Source: Pisolithus tinctorius
Taxonomy: Eukaryota > Basidiomycota > Agaricomycetes > Boletales > Pisolithaceae
Assembly: GCA_024663395.1 (NCBI GenBank)
Contig: JANFAH010000032.1
Location: forward strand, 1 to 64,000
Reading direction: 5' to 3'
Length of the DNA stretch: 64,000 nucleotides
Shown here in pieces: positions 35,458 to 47,300 of the stretch. The notes beneath the pieces were generated by a model. That model worked only from the letters and a program-made list of their open reading frames with translations. It was not told where the DNA came from and did no database searches. Position numbers and translations under genes: made by a program. Within the stretch, counting starts at the first letter, position 1. Each line of letters starts with the position of its first letter.

Positions 35458-35636
35458 AATGAGGAAGAGTGCGACATCACGTATGTCAACGAGCGGAATC
35501 GTGCATTCAACAAGAAGGTTAGTACATTATCTTCCGTCTTTCTTTCGTGATGCACTCTGATCCATTGCTCCACATTTCAGATTGCGGGATATTATGACAA
35601 ATACACTGCAGAGATTTGAGCCAGTTCCGAGCGCGG
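35458..35636 (+). repeat. Dispersed 179-bp repeat, copy A (inverted partner 42174-42352)
   Basis: This matches the reverse complement of 42174-42352 with about ten substitutions and no indel. In plus orientation it holds an exon end, ITYVNERNRAFNKK, then a 62-nt GT..CAG intron, then YYDKYTAEI followed by TGA, so it is a relic of a spliced gene. Both copies share the TGA. Sequences of this style occur as repeated elements in basidiomycetes; I could not name the family with confidence. Confidence 0.85.
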
Positions 35637-35780
35637 AACTGCACTATAACACCGTCGCATCGCTTCCTTGTACCTTCACAACCTTGGACTGTATGATTAC
35701 CGCTGCTAATATAATTATCTACGAGTGTAATGGGCAACTAGCGGTGTAAACAACCGTCAATGCATCACTGATCATCCCTA
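35637..35780. mobile_element. Insertion of about 143 bp in repeat copy A, MITE-like candidate
   Basis: Copy B runs without a break from AGCGTGG to ATCCGAAGTTGCGCATACAA. Copy A has the same two flanks separated by about 143 bp. Inside, TAACACCG near 35649 and CGGTGTAA near 35733 are a near-inverted pair, but no clean target-site duplication is visible. It could instead be a deletion in copy B. Confidence 0.35.
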
Positions 35781-36858
35781 ATCCAAAGTTGCGCATACAA
35801 TCAATCAAAATGCCTCGGGTATCCTTAGGATGTGCGGTGGCGATGTCATTGGCAGTGTTGATGTTGGCGGTGTGTAGGTCGGGCCAAAACACAGACGTTG
35901 CAGGAATAACACGCTGGGAAATGAAGCAAAACGCGAGGGTAGGAACTGCAGTGTGACAATACGTACATGAGTCTGGTCGACAAACAAGTAACGGATGGGA
36001 CGAGGAAGATCAGTGGAGAGCGTTTAATCCATATCAGAATACCCTGTGCTCAAGGGAGAGTCGTGCCGAGTCAGCAGAGGGATAAATGGATAGGGGAAAA
36101 TGCTGCTAATTAGTTGCCCATACTCAAGAAGAGCCTGAGATCTTCAACGTCTCTCGGATACGAAACGCATGACCTGACCTGATATCAGAACAGGAACAGC
36201 TGGCCGCGATCCAAATCTGATTATATCTTTGTAGACACCAGGAATGCGTCATGAGCAACCAACCGGGAAGTGTGCGAAACACGGGCAGAGGGGCGAGAGA
36301 GGGAAACCAAAGACCGTTGGTGCAAAGGTTACAACAAGCCAAACATCGGGCAATGTGAGTCAGTGACGGAGGGTCGACTTAGGATTTCTGGACCCACTTT
36401 CTTTGACCGAAAAGCCCGCACTCTCACGGTAGTTGGTAAAGTTCCAAGCTTCTTCAATTAACGTTGGTGGGAGACGGTACATATACATTTGGTTATGAAC
36501 AAGTTGAGTTGCAGTCATAGATCTGGATGTGCATGACTTCAACCCAAACTCCATAAGATAGATGAAACGAAGATACAAACATTTACCTATCATGGGAGAT
36601 AAGGAAATGTGTGAGCGGTAACCTAGCTATAAGAAACACACCGCCGCATTCAAGGATCGGAATAGATAGGAACCGTAGATTTCAAGCGTTATGATGCTAC
36701 ACGTGTTACATAATCATGCGTAGGATCCAGACGTCCAGCTTTCTTTATTGCATCTCTTTGTAGAGGACCACAAAGACTGTGCTTTGTCTCTCTTTGCCGA
36801 GTACTGTATAAATGCCATCATGCCTGCGAGGGGATGATGTCTGCATCCCTCACCTACA

Positions 36859-38007
36859 ATGGGCCGTGCTCGTACCACTCATGTCTCTCGCAAAACTGCG
36901 CCCTATGACCTTCGATCGCGGCGTCCTTGCTCGAAGCAAGAAGATCATCAATCATCGTACTCAGATTGCCAACCTTGTATTTCTATGGTCGTCCCTCTTC
37001 AGGGCTATGACAATCCAGAGGACTTCGATTCGCCCCCCGAAACCTCTTCCCCTGTTGTAAGACTCAGCGATATCCTTTTTAACCGCTAATTATTTTCAGC
37101 AGCTCGAAGCTTTCGACGCTTTGGTATTTTCAGGGAATGTCGGATACCCTGTGCACCCCACAATTCCCATATTCCTTTCTCTGTAGTGAGTCGACTCCAG
37201 TTGCTTTATCCCAGTGATTCACGAAATTTCAACAGAAGCAGGAGGGCTTTCAATCTCCAGCAAACCTTCCCTCCAGCCCTCTCTTCCATATGGCGAGTCA
37301 AAGAGGTTCCAAGGCAAATGCAGAACGCTGAACAATCTTCCGTAGAAAGAGGAAGACCTGTCGATACCATCTACCCATCCACCGATTGTGCTACCCTCGA
37401 AATGCAATACACAGTTGTAGGTTGATCCGGTGCTTCCCACTTCTAGTGAAAGTTCGTGATTATTGACTGGTTTAGCCTAAGCAAGAAGATCTGCAGACAC
37501 TACTGCTCTTGCAACAACTATGGAGTTATTATCCTTCTTCCCCTATGGTAATTCAAAGCAAAATCTATGACGGAAGTAAATATGATAACTGACCATACTG
37601 AATTACCAGATGTTGGAAGCCGAGTCCTCGACATCTGCAAAGCGCCAAGAACATTATATTCCACCTGCTGTTCCTATCCCCTCTTGTGCGTCCAAACTGA
37701 GGTGATACACTCACATGGCCACTGACTGATGCCAAAGAGTTCTTTGACTGATCCTACCACAGGCAAGATCATCGTGGATGCCGTATCACTGGTGGGAGTC
37801 TACTACTATTGTGAACTGCATGCTAACCCTTTCATCCCACAGGAAATGCATGCGTTCGCCGTAGCCTACAATCATATGTTGGACGCTACGAGAGATGTTG
37901 AACGAGTTTGCAAGGCATGCATTGGGGGCCTGATTTTTATGTACTGTAGGGTGTTTAAATGTGTTGCTATTTTTCTGGCATGGGGATACAGACGTTTGGT
38001 ACATTGA
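36859..38007 (+). CDS. Possible multi-exon hypothetical gene with YDLRSR motif
   Basis: ATG 36859 opens MGRARTTHVSRKTAPYDLRS followed by RRP, then an acidic stretch with GYDNPEDFDSPPETSSPVV before a plausible GT donor. Later plus-strand pieces include EAFDALVFSGNVGYPVHP near 37110 and PQEMHAFAVAYNHMLDATRD near 37850. The splice chain was not closed, so the exon set and the end are uncertain. The N-terminal motif resembles that of the 33337-33970 gene. No known function. Confidence 0.3.
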
Positions 38008-40175
38008 ACGTATACTCTTATAGATGATTCTTAATTAGGACATCCATAGTGGGTGGCGTCAGTGATCTCACAAAGCCTTATCCAGACTTCCGGACTTAAC
38101 TCGGGTAAGCATCACATGACTGGAAGTTGCGAGTGTCGTCCACTGATTCTGACTCGAGTCTCCGGACCTAATTATGTAAAAACTCGTTTTCATAGTACGT
38201 TAATGCGTGGTAGGTATGACAACTAAACCAAAGCTGGAACCCTATTAACCCAGGACTCCCAGGAGCCACCTTCCAGACGTAATGCAGTTCCATTCATCCA
38301 TCAGAACATAATTTAGAACTAAACGTCGAGAAGCTCCTGTCGAGGGTCTGGTCTGGCTGCAATTAGATACTCACAGGAATATCTCCCAGGGTGGAATTTT
38401 TGTACGAGGGTGGAAGGTTTCCCACTTCTGCGACAACTGGTTAGGTGTGTTGTATGTCCCTCCTTTTCTCGAAGTCGTAACTGGACCAACCTTTCGCAAC
38501 GATCGCTCTAACTCATCCCCATCCTGCCATCTGAAAATGTGTCAAACTGGGTTGACCTAGCGCACCTGTGAGCAGATTTGGCCCACCAATGCCCCAAATC
38601 CTCAGAAAAGATGCATTTTGACAGGCAGCACCGTTTCAGGTCCTCTGACGACCTTCAATTCGGGAGATCAATTCCAAGCAGTGCGACCCTCTCCACCTCA
38701 CATCGTAATTCGCTCGCCGTCAACTTTGGTCTAGAAAAGCGTGATGTAAGCACGGATGTGTGGGTTCTCCTTCAGACGGCTTTGATTCGCTATCACGGTC
38801 GCCCTTGCCCCATCCTAGCCCAGCGAAGGAGCCAGATGATGCCGTTGCAGCAATCATTACCAGGGATCTGGGCATGCTGAAGCTCTTCTTGGGAAGGAAT
38901 GTCCGCTCACACCACCGTCTCTCCCTCCGGAGATCTCTGAAGTTCTGGTTTCCGCTAACCCAACCACTCCGAGCCAACAAGACGTTGTGCGGCAGACAAA
39001 GAATTCATGTCGTTCGTGACAGCCGGAGCAGTCTACTGTGCGAGATGGAAGTCCCATCGCTGGATGTTGATGCAATGCTGTTGGACTACGAGTTGCCTTG
39101 TTACGGCTAAGCTTAGGCGTTCGCCTAAGTGGTTTGGGTGAATATGAAGGGTGATGCTGGCATGAAGAGCGTGGACGGGCAGTGGCGCCGACCCAAGAGC
39201 ATGGAGAACATTGGTATATGGAATGGCGTTTACCAGATTTAGAACTCATAGACTGCAGTATCCATCCCCCATGTGAGGTCTGTCCACATTAATGAATTGC
39301 CCAGGTATCATCTTTACTGCGAGGATGGTGAGGAAAATTCGACACGGTCAACGGTTAAGAGTCCTCTGTACGTTCTTGTCAGCAGACCGATTATTCAGCT
39401 ATATCATGGTGCAGTCCACCGAAACTCGTCCGTACAGCAAGGGCATTACAATGCAATGGAATGTTTCACAATTCAGCACCAGCAGATGATATCGCATTGT
39501 CGAAGGAGGTATGTTGGAGGGTAGATCCGGAAAAAATATATGAGGTTGACATATAACGTTTCATGCGATTAGTGAAATCCCGAGAAACTGAAACCCCGAC
39601 ACCACCTGAGATCTGGCGCGCAGAGTCGAGAATGCCAGCCCAAGGGACGAAATTCTTGGTTCTTACTTCCATCCCTGCTTTGGATCATCGTCATGTTGTT
39701 TGTAATTCAAGACTTCTGCCTCGAGAAGGGTGATTTAACCCACTTCGACCCACTCAATGTGTTATGGCCAATGTCTCCTTGGTACATCCCGGTAGTCAAT
39801 ATTCAAGAGCATCCTCACTGGGGTGAACTAAGACCTAAACCGGTGCAGTCTGTTAGGAATAGCGCAGCAAGATCACAATTACTCAAGTACCGTAGTTGGC
39901 AGATACAACCATAGAGCGATTCGGTATCAGACACCAACTCCTTTGTCCATGAAAACGTGTCGGACTTTATGCCGATTCTCCACCTTGCCCTGCCTTAGTC
40001 TTGATGGTGATCCTAAGTCAATTACAGCAGGAGTCGTACCCTAAGGCACTCCTCGCTGAGTCGTGCTCTTTCGTACCAAAACTTCAGGGCCAAATTGAAT
40101 ATCACCTCAACCTATATGCATGGCGTAAGTTCCCTAAGCTTCTGCACACGGCACAAAGCTTACACGGACAGTATC
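38008..40175. other. No confident gene; includes the axis of the big inverted repeat
   Basis: Short frames occur on both strands around 38578-39250, but none has a motif. The symmetry centre of the two 12.8-kb arms is near 38880. I found no local palindrome there. Confidence 0.4.
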
Positions 40176-41885
40176 ATGGGAGGCGGCAGCGACATCTCGT
40201 CTTCGCCACCAACGACATTGAGCGAAGAGTTCCTTTCCATGCTCACAACTGCTGACGCAGAAGAGCTCGATGAAGTAATTGATGCACTCCACCTTGCAAT
40301 AGTCTGTGCAAGCCAGTGGTGCAATAGTTTTGCGCCAGCTGCTTGCCTACCAGGCGATGTGCTCCTTCTCATATTCGAGCTTGGATTGGAAAACAGAGAC
40401 ACCTCCACGCTCAGGAGCTTGAGCCAGGTGTGCTCGAGGTGGCGGTCGATCATTCTTCAAGCTCCACTCCTTTGGTGCAAGGCTCTAAATCTTGTCGACA
40501 GCGCAATGTGGGTCGCCGAAATCCTTAGACGAACTCAAGCCGTACCCCTAGACATCCACTTCGACACAGCAGAAGACAATACTGGCTACGCAATTCCCAA
40601 TCTCACCACGATACTAGCCAACTACTTCGAGAGATGTGCAAACCTCCACATCGAGGGATACGGGGACGACATAGAGGAAGTTTTGGGCACTGCCATTACG
40701 GCCAGTGAAGCGCCATTTCTTCGTTCTCTGTCGATCTGCAACATTTCGTGTTCAAAATTTTTGGACAGCGAGGCAAATATCCCTGACTCCATTTTTTCTA
40801 TTTCAATCCCATGCCTCACCTCCCTCCATCTCGAAGGCTGTATATTCAGCTGGGATGTCATTCGCACAGAGCTAGCACCTCACTCTCTGTGGCTATCTTC
40901 ACTTCGTATTCGCAACTTTCGCATCCAATCAGCTGGTACTGTCTCTCAGTTACTTTCTGTTCTAGCATTACTTCCAGGCTTGGAGGACCTTTGGTTACAG
41001 GATTCTTTTGTCGACGGAGAAACGGATCGGGACACACGCGTTTGCACAGTACATCTAGGGAAGCTAACTTCTCTTTATTTTGAATCATCCATAATGGCTG
41101 CGGCCAGGCTTCTGGGCGCACTCAGACTTCCATTACTTGCGAGGTTGGATGCAGTTGTCGATGCTGGCCAGCACATCCACGAGTTCATGGAAGGGCTTCA
41201 GCTAGCGACCCGCCAGATGGGAGGGCTCTTTTCCCTTCGTGTTCTCTATACACACCACCTTCTCGTCTTTCAGTCAAACCACAATGACCAGTCTTCTATG
41301 CTACAGGTGACCTTCAAAGATTGGGTCTGTCCTGAACTGGCCATTCCCGACACTCGCCTCACTGACCTGATTAGGAGTATTCCCACCGTTGTAGCAGTGC
41401 AAAGGGTGGAAGACTTTTGGGTGTCCCTTCCTGTGGGCATCGAGGAACGCCTCGCGGATCCCGATACTTGGAGTCACTTCTTCCGCCGACTGAGTATGAT
41501 CTCATCTATCACCCTTGGCGCTCACCCCCCCGCATTCCTTATACGCACGCTATACCTGGATGCTCACCATCATTGTACCCGAGCCCAATCACGACTCTTA
41601 CCATCACTGGAAAGAATCACGCTGCCGCCAATCTATGAATTTGAAGTCCTCGCTGATGTTTTAGCTGAAGCACGGAGCCGTGTCGGCATTCCGCTGACAG
41701 TCACCACTACTATGCAACACCAGTCGCATATGCCACAACGGACGGTCCAGCCACTTCAACCCACATACTCGATCCGTCCAAATGTGCTGGCTTGGTTAGC
41801 TGATCCAGCAGTGCATCGTGCACAGGGCCACTCCTGGTTGGTGGATTATGATGGTGTGGACAGTGATGAATCAGATGATGAGTAG
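40176..41885 (+). CDS. F-box-like domain protein with LRR-like C-terminal region
   Basis: This is a single open exon of about 569 codons from ATG 40176 (MGGGSDISSSPPTTLSEEFL); an alternative ATG lies at 40116. The F-box-like motif is at residues 45-85: LPGDVLLLIFELGLENRDTS, followed by LRSLSQVCSRWRSIILQAPL and LWCKAL. The rest has irregular leucine-rich segments (SIPCLTSLHLEGCIFSWDVI; LSVLALLPGLEDLWLQDSF) and an acidic tail. F-box proteins recruit substrates to SCF ubiquitin ligases through Skp1, and Agaricomycetes carry hundreds of this style. It is uninterrupted, so probably functional, and is the best-preserved gene in the spacer. A neighbour role is not implied. Confidence 0.85.
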   Translation: MGGGSDISSSPPTTLSEEFLSMLTTADAEELDEVIDALHLAIVCASQWCNSFAPAACLPGDVLLLIFELGLENRDTSTLRSLSQVCSRWRSIILQAPLLWCKALNLVDSAMWVAEILRRTQAVPLDIHFDTAEDNTGYAIPNLTTILANYFERCANLHIEGYGDDIEEVLGTAITASEAPFLRSLSICNISCSKFLDSEANIPDSIFSISIPCLTSLHLEGCIFSWDVIRTELAPHSLWLSSLRIRNFRIQSAGTVSQLLSVLALLPGLEDLWLQDSFVDGETDRDTRVCTVHLGKLTSLYFESSIMAAARLLGALRLPLLARLDAVVDAGQHIHEFMEGLQLATRQMGGLFSLRVLYTHHLLVFQSNHNDQSSMLQVTFKDWVCPELAIPDTRLTDLIRSIPTVVAVQRVEDFWVSLPVGIEERLADPDTWSHFFRRLSMISSITLGAHPPAFLIRTLYLDAHHHCTRAQSRLLPSLERITLPPIYEFEVLADVLAEARSRVGIPLTVTTTMQHQSHMPQRTVQPLQPTYSIRPNVLAWLADPAVHRAQGHSWLVDYDGVDSDESDDE

Positions 41886-42173
41886 TAACCAGGCTGTGAT
41901 TTTTGACTATAGTTATAATTCTTGGAATGCAACATTCCTTTTGCTACTAGGGTCTTGGCTTGGGCTTGAGAGGTCCTTCCTCCCATTCGCAGGTGTCCTG
42001 ACCGATAACAAGGACGGAGGGGTGCACGTTAGTCTCCGGAGTCCCTAAGCTGACTAAAGACTCAATGGAAGGCAATCGCAAAATAAGTCACAGGCCGACA
42101 AAATCTTAGTAACGTCATGGACGCTTTGGACGAATGTCTCGGCTGTCGACTGATTGTATGCGCAACTTCGGAT
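41886..42173. other. Intergenic, no gene seen
   Basis: Sequence between the F-box stop and repeat copy B. On the minus strand the relic frame of copy B may continue for a short distance (SEVAHTIS). No other signal. Confidence 0.4.
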
Positions 42174-42352
42174 CCACGCTCGAAACTGGCTCAAATCTCT
42201 GCAGTGTATTTGTCGTAATATCCCACAATCTGAAATGTGGAGCAATGCATCAGAATGCATCACGAAAGAAAGACGGAAGATAATGTACTAACCTTCTTGT
42301 TGAATACACGATTCCGCTCGTTGATATATGTGATGTCGCCCTCTTCCTCATT
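42174..42352 (-). repeat. Dispersed 179-bp repeat, copy B (inverted partner 35458-35636)
   Basis: On the minus strand it reads GDITYINERNRVFNKK, a 62-nt intron, then GYYDKYTAEI followed by TGA. Unlike copy A, the sequence after the repeat continues directly into ATCCGAAGTTGCGCATACAA, so this copy lacks the 143-bp insertion. Confidence 0.85.
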
Positions 42353-42808
42353 CGGTCGATAGCCTCTTCGGAGTCAGCTTTTGATGATTTGCCTGAAATG
42401 ATGTCTATCTGCGCGCGAATTATGTAATTTATTCGCTGTCATTTTTGCGGCACCCCAGCTCATATATGACAAGTCGATAAAGCTGTGGACGATCACAGTA
42501 TCATTACTTTGCACAAGAAGTACCTGTTCTGCTCACTCGGTGAAGATCAGTTCTTGACGACGTTGCTTCTCAAGCATTTCCCAACTTTTAGAACCAAGTT
42601 TATGCGGTGGCCCATACCATTGCTCTTGAGTCATGGTGCGTGTTGTTCTCGCAGCGATGTCATTGGGTTAATTCGACTGTCTACCTATGAATCATTTAAT
42701 GCCAATGCAAACAAAGCCCTGTGTTGGTGCTTCCACTGTGGTATGCATGGTCAGGAAGTGTTCCCTGTACTGGCCCTCAAGCCCAGCATTGTTCGTGACT
42801 CATAGAGG

Positions 42809-43973
42809 GTGGAGAGGGGCCAACGCTCTCAATTAATGGCCTCGGCCTGTCAGCTCTTGAAAATACATACCGACGCGACTAACAAGCATCTCCCATCCGG
42901 CTCTCGGTTTTCGGTTTCGTTGTACAGTGGCATGCGGGGTTTCATTGTCACAGGGCGACCCCGTTCTCTGCGCGGCTTGGCCACAAACTGGCCGAAAGTC
43001 CGTGTGCCAAGCAGCATCGACCAGAGCAAGGTCCCCTACTCTCAGAGGGAGCCTGCGTTTGGCGTCCGTTTCTTAGTTGCTAACGCGCTGTACCACCGCG
43101 CATATATGGCAAAGGTTACCAACAAATTACGCAGCGAAGATCTCGAAGCTGGAGAACTCTGGCGCAGCGCTCCCACCGATCTCACCTGCCAACACACAGC
43201 CGAATGTTGGCGCAGTCGCGAAGCCAGTCTTCACGCCAAGCCCGGCACCATCAAATGCATGCAGTTCACCTCCCCAGTCAATCAGCCGTCACCTGCAGCT
43301 CCCAACAACGTCCTTAGCAAACCCGATATCAAACCCTGTCCCGAATTCAAGGATTCACATGCCTCCGCTGCTAGACGTGGTCGTCAGGCCACTCGTTCAT
43401 CCAATCACAACTCCGTTGCGGGCGACGACTCCAACAACGACCAAGATTCCTCTCTAGCGTCCCGTAAGTGAAAACACTGTCCTTTGCTATGCAACGACCC
43501 ACTCTCAAATTCCCCTTTTTGTTCTCCAACGATTTCAGTCTTCCAGCTCTCCTATCACTAATGTGACCACACCCATGAAGTACGGCAAAGACGTCGCATG
43601 CTCTTCTTCCACATCTCACCATGCCTTAAGTATCTTCAGGCAACCATCGAACTCCCCCTCGACGAACTTCTCGACTCGTGCAATGAAGAGATGCCCTCCA
43701 CGCCTTCTGCATTGGACGCCAATGCCACCACAAAATGCACCGGGTCCGGTGACATCGTCATGCAAGACCCCCCAGGTGCATACATGCACAGCTACATCCA
43801 AGGTCCTTCCCCTTCTATCTCCAAAACAGGCGCCACTCCTACACCCGGTACCAGTGCCACTTCAACCTCTGGTACAAATACAGGCACGTAGTACAGATCC
43901 CAACGTCTCACCTTCCACCACAGCTACGGTCACCAACTCCAGCACCAGTGCAGGTGCTCATCACCCAAACTAA
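42809..43973 (+). CDS. Poorly defined Pro/Ser-rich hypothetical gene
   Basis: The plus-strand frame from 42809 includes GSRFSVSLYSGMRGFIVTGR and LATNWPKVRVPSSIDQSKVP. Near 43080 a second frame (NSGAALPPISPANTQPNVGA) becomes the more coding-like, and a third segment (YLQATIELPLDELLDSCNEE, then a Thr/Ser/Pro-rich tail) covers 43598-43890. An intron with donor GTAAGTG at about 43464 and an acceptor near 43540 is plausible. The frame changes may be introns or damage. No recognised domain. It is upstream of the CACTA element and outside it if the candidate terminus at 44273 is right. Confidence 0.3.
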
Positions 43974-44272
43974 CCCCAGTGCTGGTATCACTCATACTAA
44001 ACCCGGTCCTAGCATGACAGCTGGGACAACGCCGACCACAACAACAGCTGTGGACGATGACAGCAACAACAGCTGCTGAAATGGCGACGATCACTGACGA
44101 CTGACATTAGTCTATTGTAAATGTAATTACTAGTCCCACTGAACTGCTGTGTAGTCTTGGAATTGAGTCGTAATGCCAGCCACTTTGTTCCAATAACTCA
44201 CAAGGTGTGGAAACCCGACCTTGCTTTTTCTGACAGACTTTCCCACAACCAGAGCTCAACATCATAGAAGAA

Positions 44273-44290
44273 CACTACAAGTTACATAAG
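44273..44290 (+). repeat. Candidate CACTA-element 5' terminus
   Basis: CACTACAAGTTACATAAG starts at 44273, about 120 bp before the transposase start. CACTA elements start with CACTA or CACTG followed by a short inverted terminal repeat. I found no matching TAGTG-ending terminus in 49080-49254, so the right end is missing or diverged. Confidence 0.35.
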
Positions 44291-44391
44291 CATTTCTGGA
44301 TCTGGATCTGCTGCCAAATACTGCGCTTGTCACAATATTCTCTCTACAGAGTGGCCTAAGTTTGAGCGTTTCTGACACAGGTTGATTGGTA

Positions 44392-47300
44392 ATGCGTCCG
44401 TGTGTGGTTTTTCATTGCCTGTGCTGGCAGTGCTATGATCACACCACTGTTCATCCTGTCACTGGGCACTCGGTGAGGGGACGCCACCTCGGGAGAAAGG
44501 AATATGCAGCACATCGTGCTGCGCAGAATGCAAGAGCTACAGCTGGTGCGACTGGTTCTCCAGTTTTTTCCTTCCGCAGTCCCTAACACGGTATTCCCTG
44601 AAGGCTCTTCGTGTTTTGGCACACATCGCGATCATCCTGATATGCCATCTCTGGCTGGGCCACTGTGTATGCCTTTGGTTCTGCAAGATGAAGCTTCTGC
44701 TGTGACCGAGGAACAGCCCCATGAACCACCCGACGGAGATGTTCTCCAGTATTTGCAATACCTGTCCGATCGAATGGCAGCACAAAAACGACGCTATGTG
44801 CAGAAGCGTACTCTGTATCCTTCTGTTTTCTGCGCCCCATCATCCCCTTCATCTACTGTCTCGGAGAGCGTGGACGACGCCATTGATGGTCCTTTGTCCC
44901 TAACCCATGATACGAAAGGAGACCCTGACATCCTCGAATATGAGGAATTGTTGTGCAGTGCATTAACTGCGGCACAAAATGTGTCTTCGCATCCTAACGT
45001 GTATGTACGCTTGAAAGCCAGGGTCCTAGAGAGTGCAGCCAAAAACGAGATACGTTCCCTTCATGAGTCGAATCACAAAGAATGGATGCAACAGTATACC
45101 TGTCATGGCGCCCACAATGCCTCTGCAGACATCCAGACAGGTTGGTTTTCAGCTCTAAAATGCGATAAGCTATTCATCTTGCCATATCCAGAACGTTACT
45201 TCACACTACTCCAATTTTTTGATCCCATCTCTCTCCTCGTGCACATAATTGCTGCGGTTCTCCACCTCCTGTGTGGTGTTTCAATGGATCACTGCACGTT
45301 CGTACTGTCTGGCCTGCGATTGTTGCTCAAACTATCACTTCCAATGCAGTCGGTGCCCTCTGGACAGCCATCCTCCGAACAGGCTTCCAATATTGTGGAT
45401 AGCGTTCCCCGGGATATAAGATCAGTTGTAGATGCTCTCTCTCTCTCCCCCGTCACAGAGGAGTTTGTTTGTTGTCCCAAGTGCTTCAGCTGCTACCCGC
45501 TAGAGTCCTTCCCTGAACGCTGCACCAATCAGGACACCCCATCTAGTGTAGTATGTCAGCGGCTACTGCGAAAGCAACTGACCAGAGGGGGGCAGATAGA
45601 TGACCCCCATGGGTACCCTCCAACACGGCTCTACGTTTATCATAACTTTAAGGAGTGGCTTGGCCACCTTCATTCACAACCGGAGATTGAAAAGTACTTG
45701 GAGAAGAACCCAATAGTATTAGGCGGACAGGAGATGTCTGGCGTCTATCGGGATATATGGGACGCACCTGCTCTGCAAAAATTCCTGGGCCCAGATGGAT
45801 GGCGATTTATCTCACCTGACTGTAGTGAAGGCCGATACATCTTTAGCCTCAATATGGATGGCTTCAACCCTTTCCAAAGGAAACAAGCTGGGAAGAAAGC
45901 TTCTTGCGGTGCGATTTATATGATATGCCTTAACCTTCCTCCAGAGATCCGCTACAAAGCTGAGAATATGTTCCTTGCCGGGATCATTCCGGGACCATAT
46001 GAACCTTCCCTCCACCAAATCAACCACCTTCTTCGACCGCTGGTAGATGATCTTCTTACTGCCTGGCACCATGGGATCCGATTCTCCAGAACAACCTTTC
46101 ATCCCACAGGCCGCACAGTTTGATGTGCACTTGTGCCACTGGTTTGTGATCTCCCTGCTGCTCGTCAGATGGCTGGATATGCCTCCTACACATCCACTAA
46201 TTGCTGCTCCTACTGCCGCATGAGGCTGCAAGACATAGAGAATTTCGATGAGTCGACGTGGCCACGCATGACCCGAGAAGAACACTTATCTATTGCACAA
46301 CAATGGAGGGATGCACCTTCCGAAACTGCGCGTTGCATGCTCTATGAGGAGTATGGCATACGATGGTCAGAACTCCTCTGACTGCCATACTGGGATCCTC
46401 GAAAGTTCGTTGTCCTCGACTCGATGCACACTTTCCTACTTGTCCTCATTCAGAAGCATTGTCGCGAAGTGTGGGGAATGGACGACCAGCTTGACGATGG
46501 TCTCGGAGCAACGTACGACAAACTCATAATGAACCAGCCTCCGTCGTATGACCAAATCCAAAGTGGTCTTCACATTCTCCGATCCGGAACGGTCAAGGAC
46601 CTGCAAAAATTGAGCGAACCTGTGCTTCGCTTCATGTGTCGGGAGCTTCAAATCCGTTTCGGTGGCAAGAAAGGTAGGCTCATTAAACAACTAATCAGTT
46701 TCGTGAGTCCAATTCATGCGCCCTTTCTTGAATCTTTTTGAATACCATTTCTTTCACAGAGAAATCAGATGGACTGGGACAAAGAAGCGGATATGACCCA
46801 TGCGGCTTCCGACTCTGGCACACCCGCTGCAACCACCAATGAACCAAATGCTTTATTGTCCATCGATGGAACTTCCCTTTTTCCAGATCAGTCTCAGTCG
46901 CCTGATGTCGTAGAAAAACCAAATGTTCCGCTAGCACCTAACGACATTCCCTCCGTTCACTATGCGACCCCCATGCGCACGCCAGGGGGCCCGACCGATG
47001 ATGATGACCGTTTAATATGCTGTGCTCTTAATCTACTGGAAGGCGAGAGAGAAAAGGCTTTGAATCTGCTGCACAAAACTCCTAGTCGCTCGACTTTAAT
47101 GCGCCTCAAGAAAGCCATGCTGGTGTTCCTGTGTTCCCTGAAACTTCCCATTCCATCTGTATCTGGGAAGCCACCCAGCGTGGAAGAGCGAGTCGCTTAC
47201 TACACTGCACGAGTAAAAGAGGAGCTGGTAAATGACCTTGTATGCTCCTCCCATTCAAATATCTTGTCTGCAAACTCATTGACTCATTTCATCGTTGTGA

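Noticed and set aside
33337..37100. LTR retrotransposon remnants suggested by the YNLRSR/YDLRSR motifs
   Set aside because: No reverse transcriptase, integrase or LTR pair is visible. The motif alone is not specific.
38800..38960. A palindrome at the symmetry centre of the big inverted repeat
   Set aside because: Reading outward from about 38880 shows no local self-complementarity.
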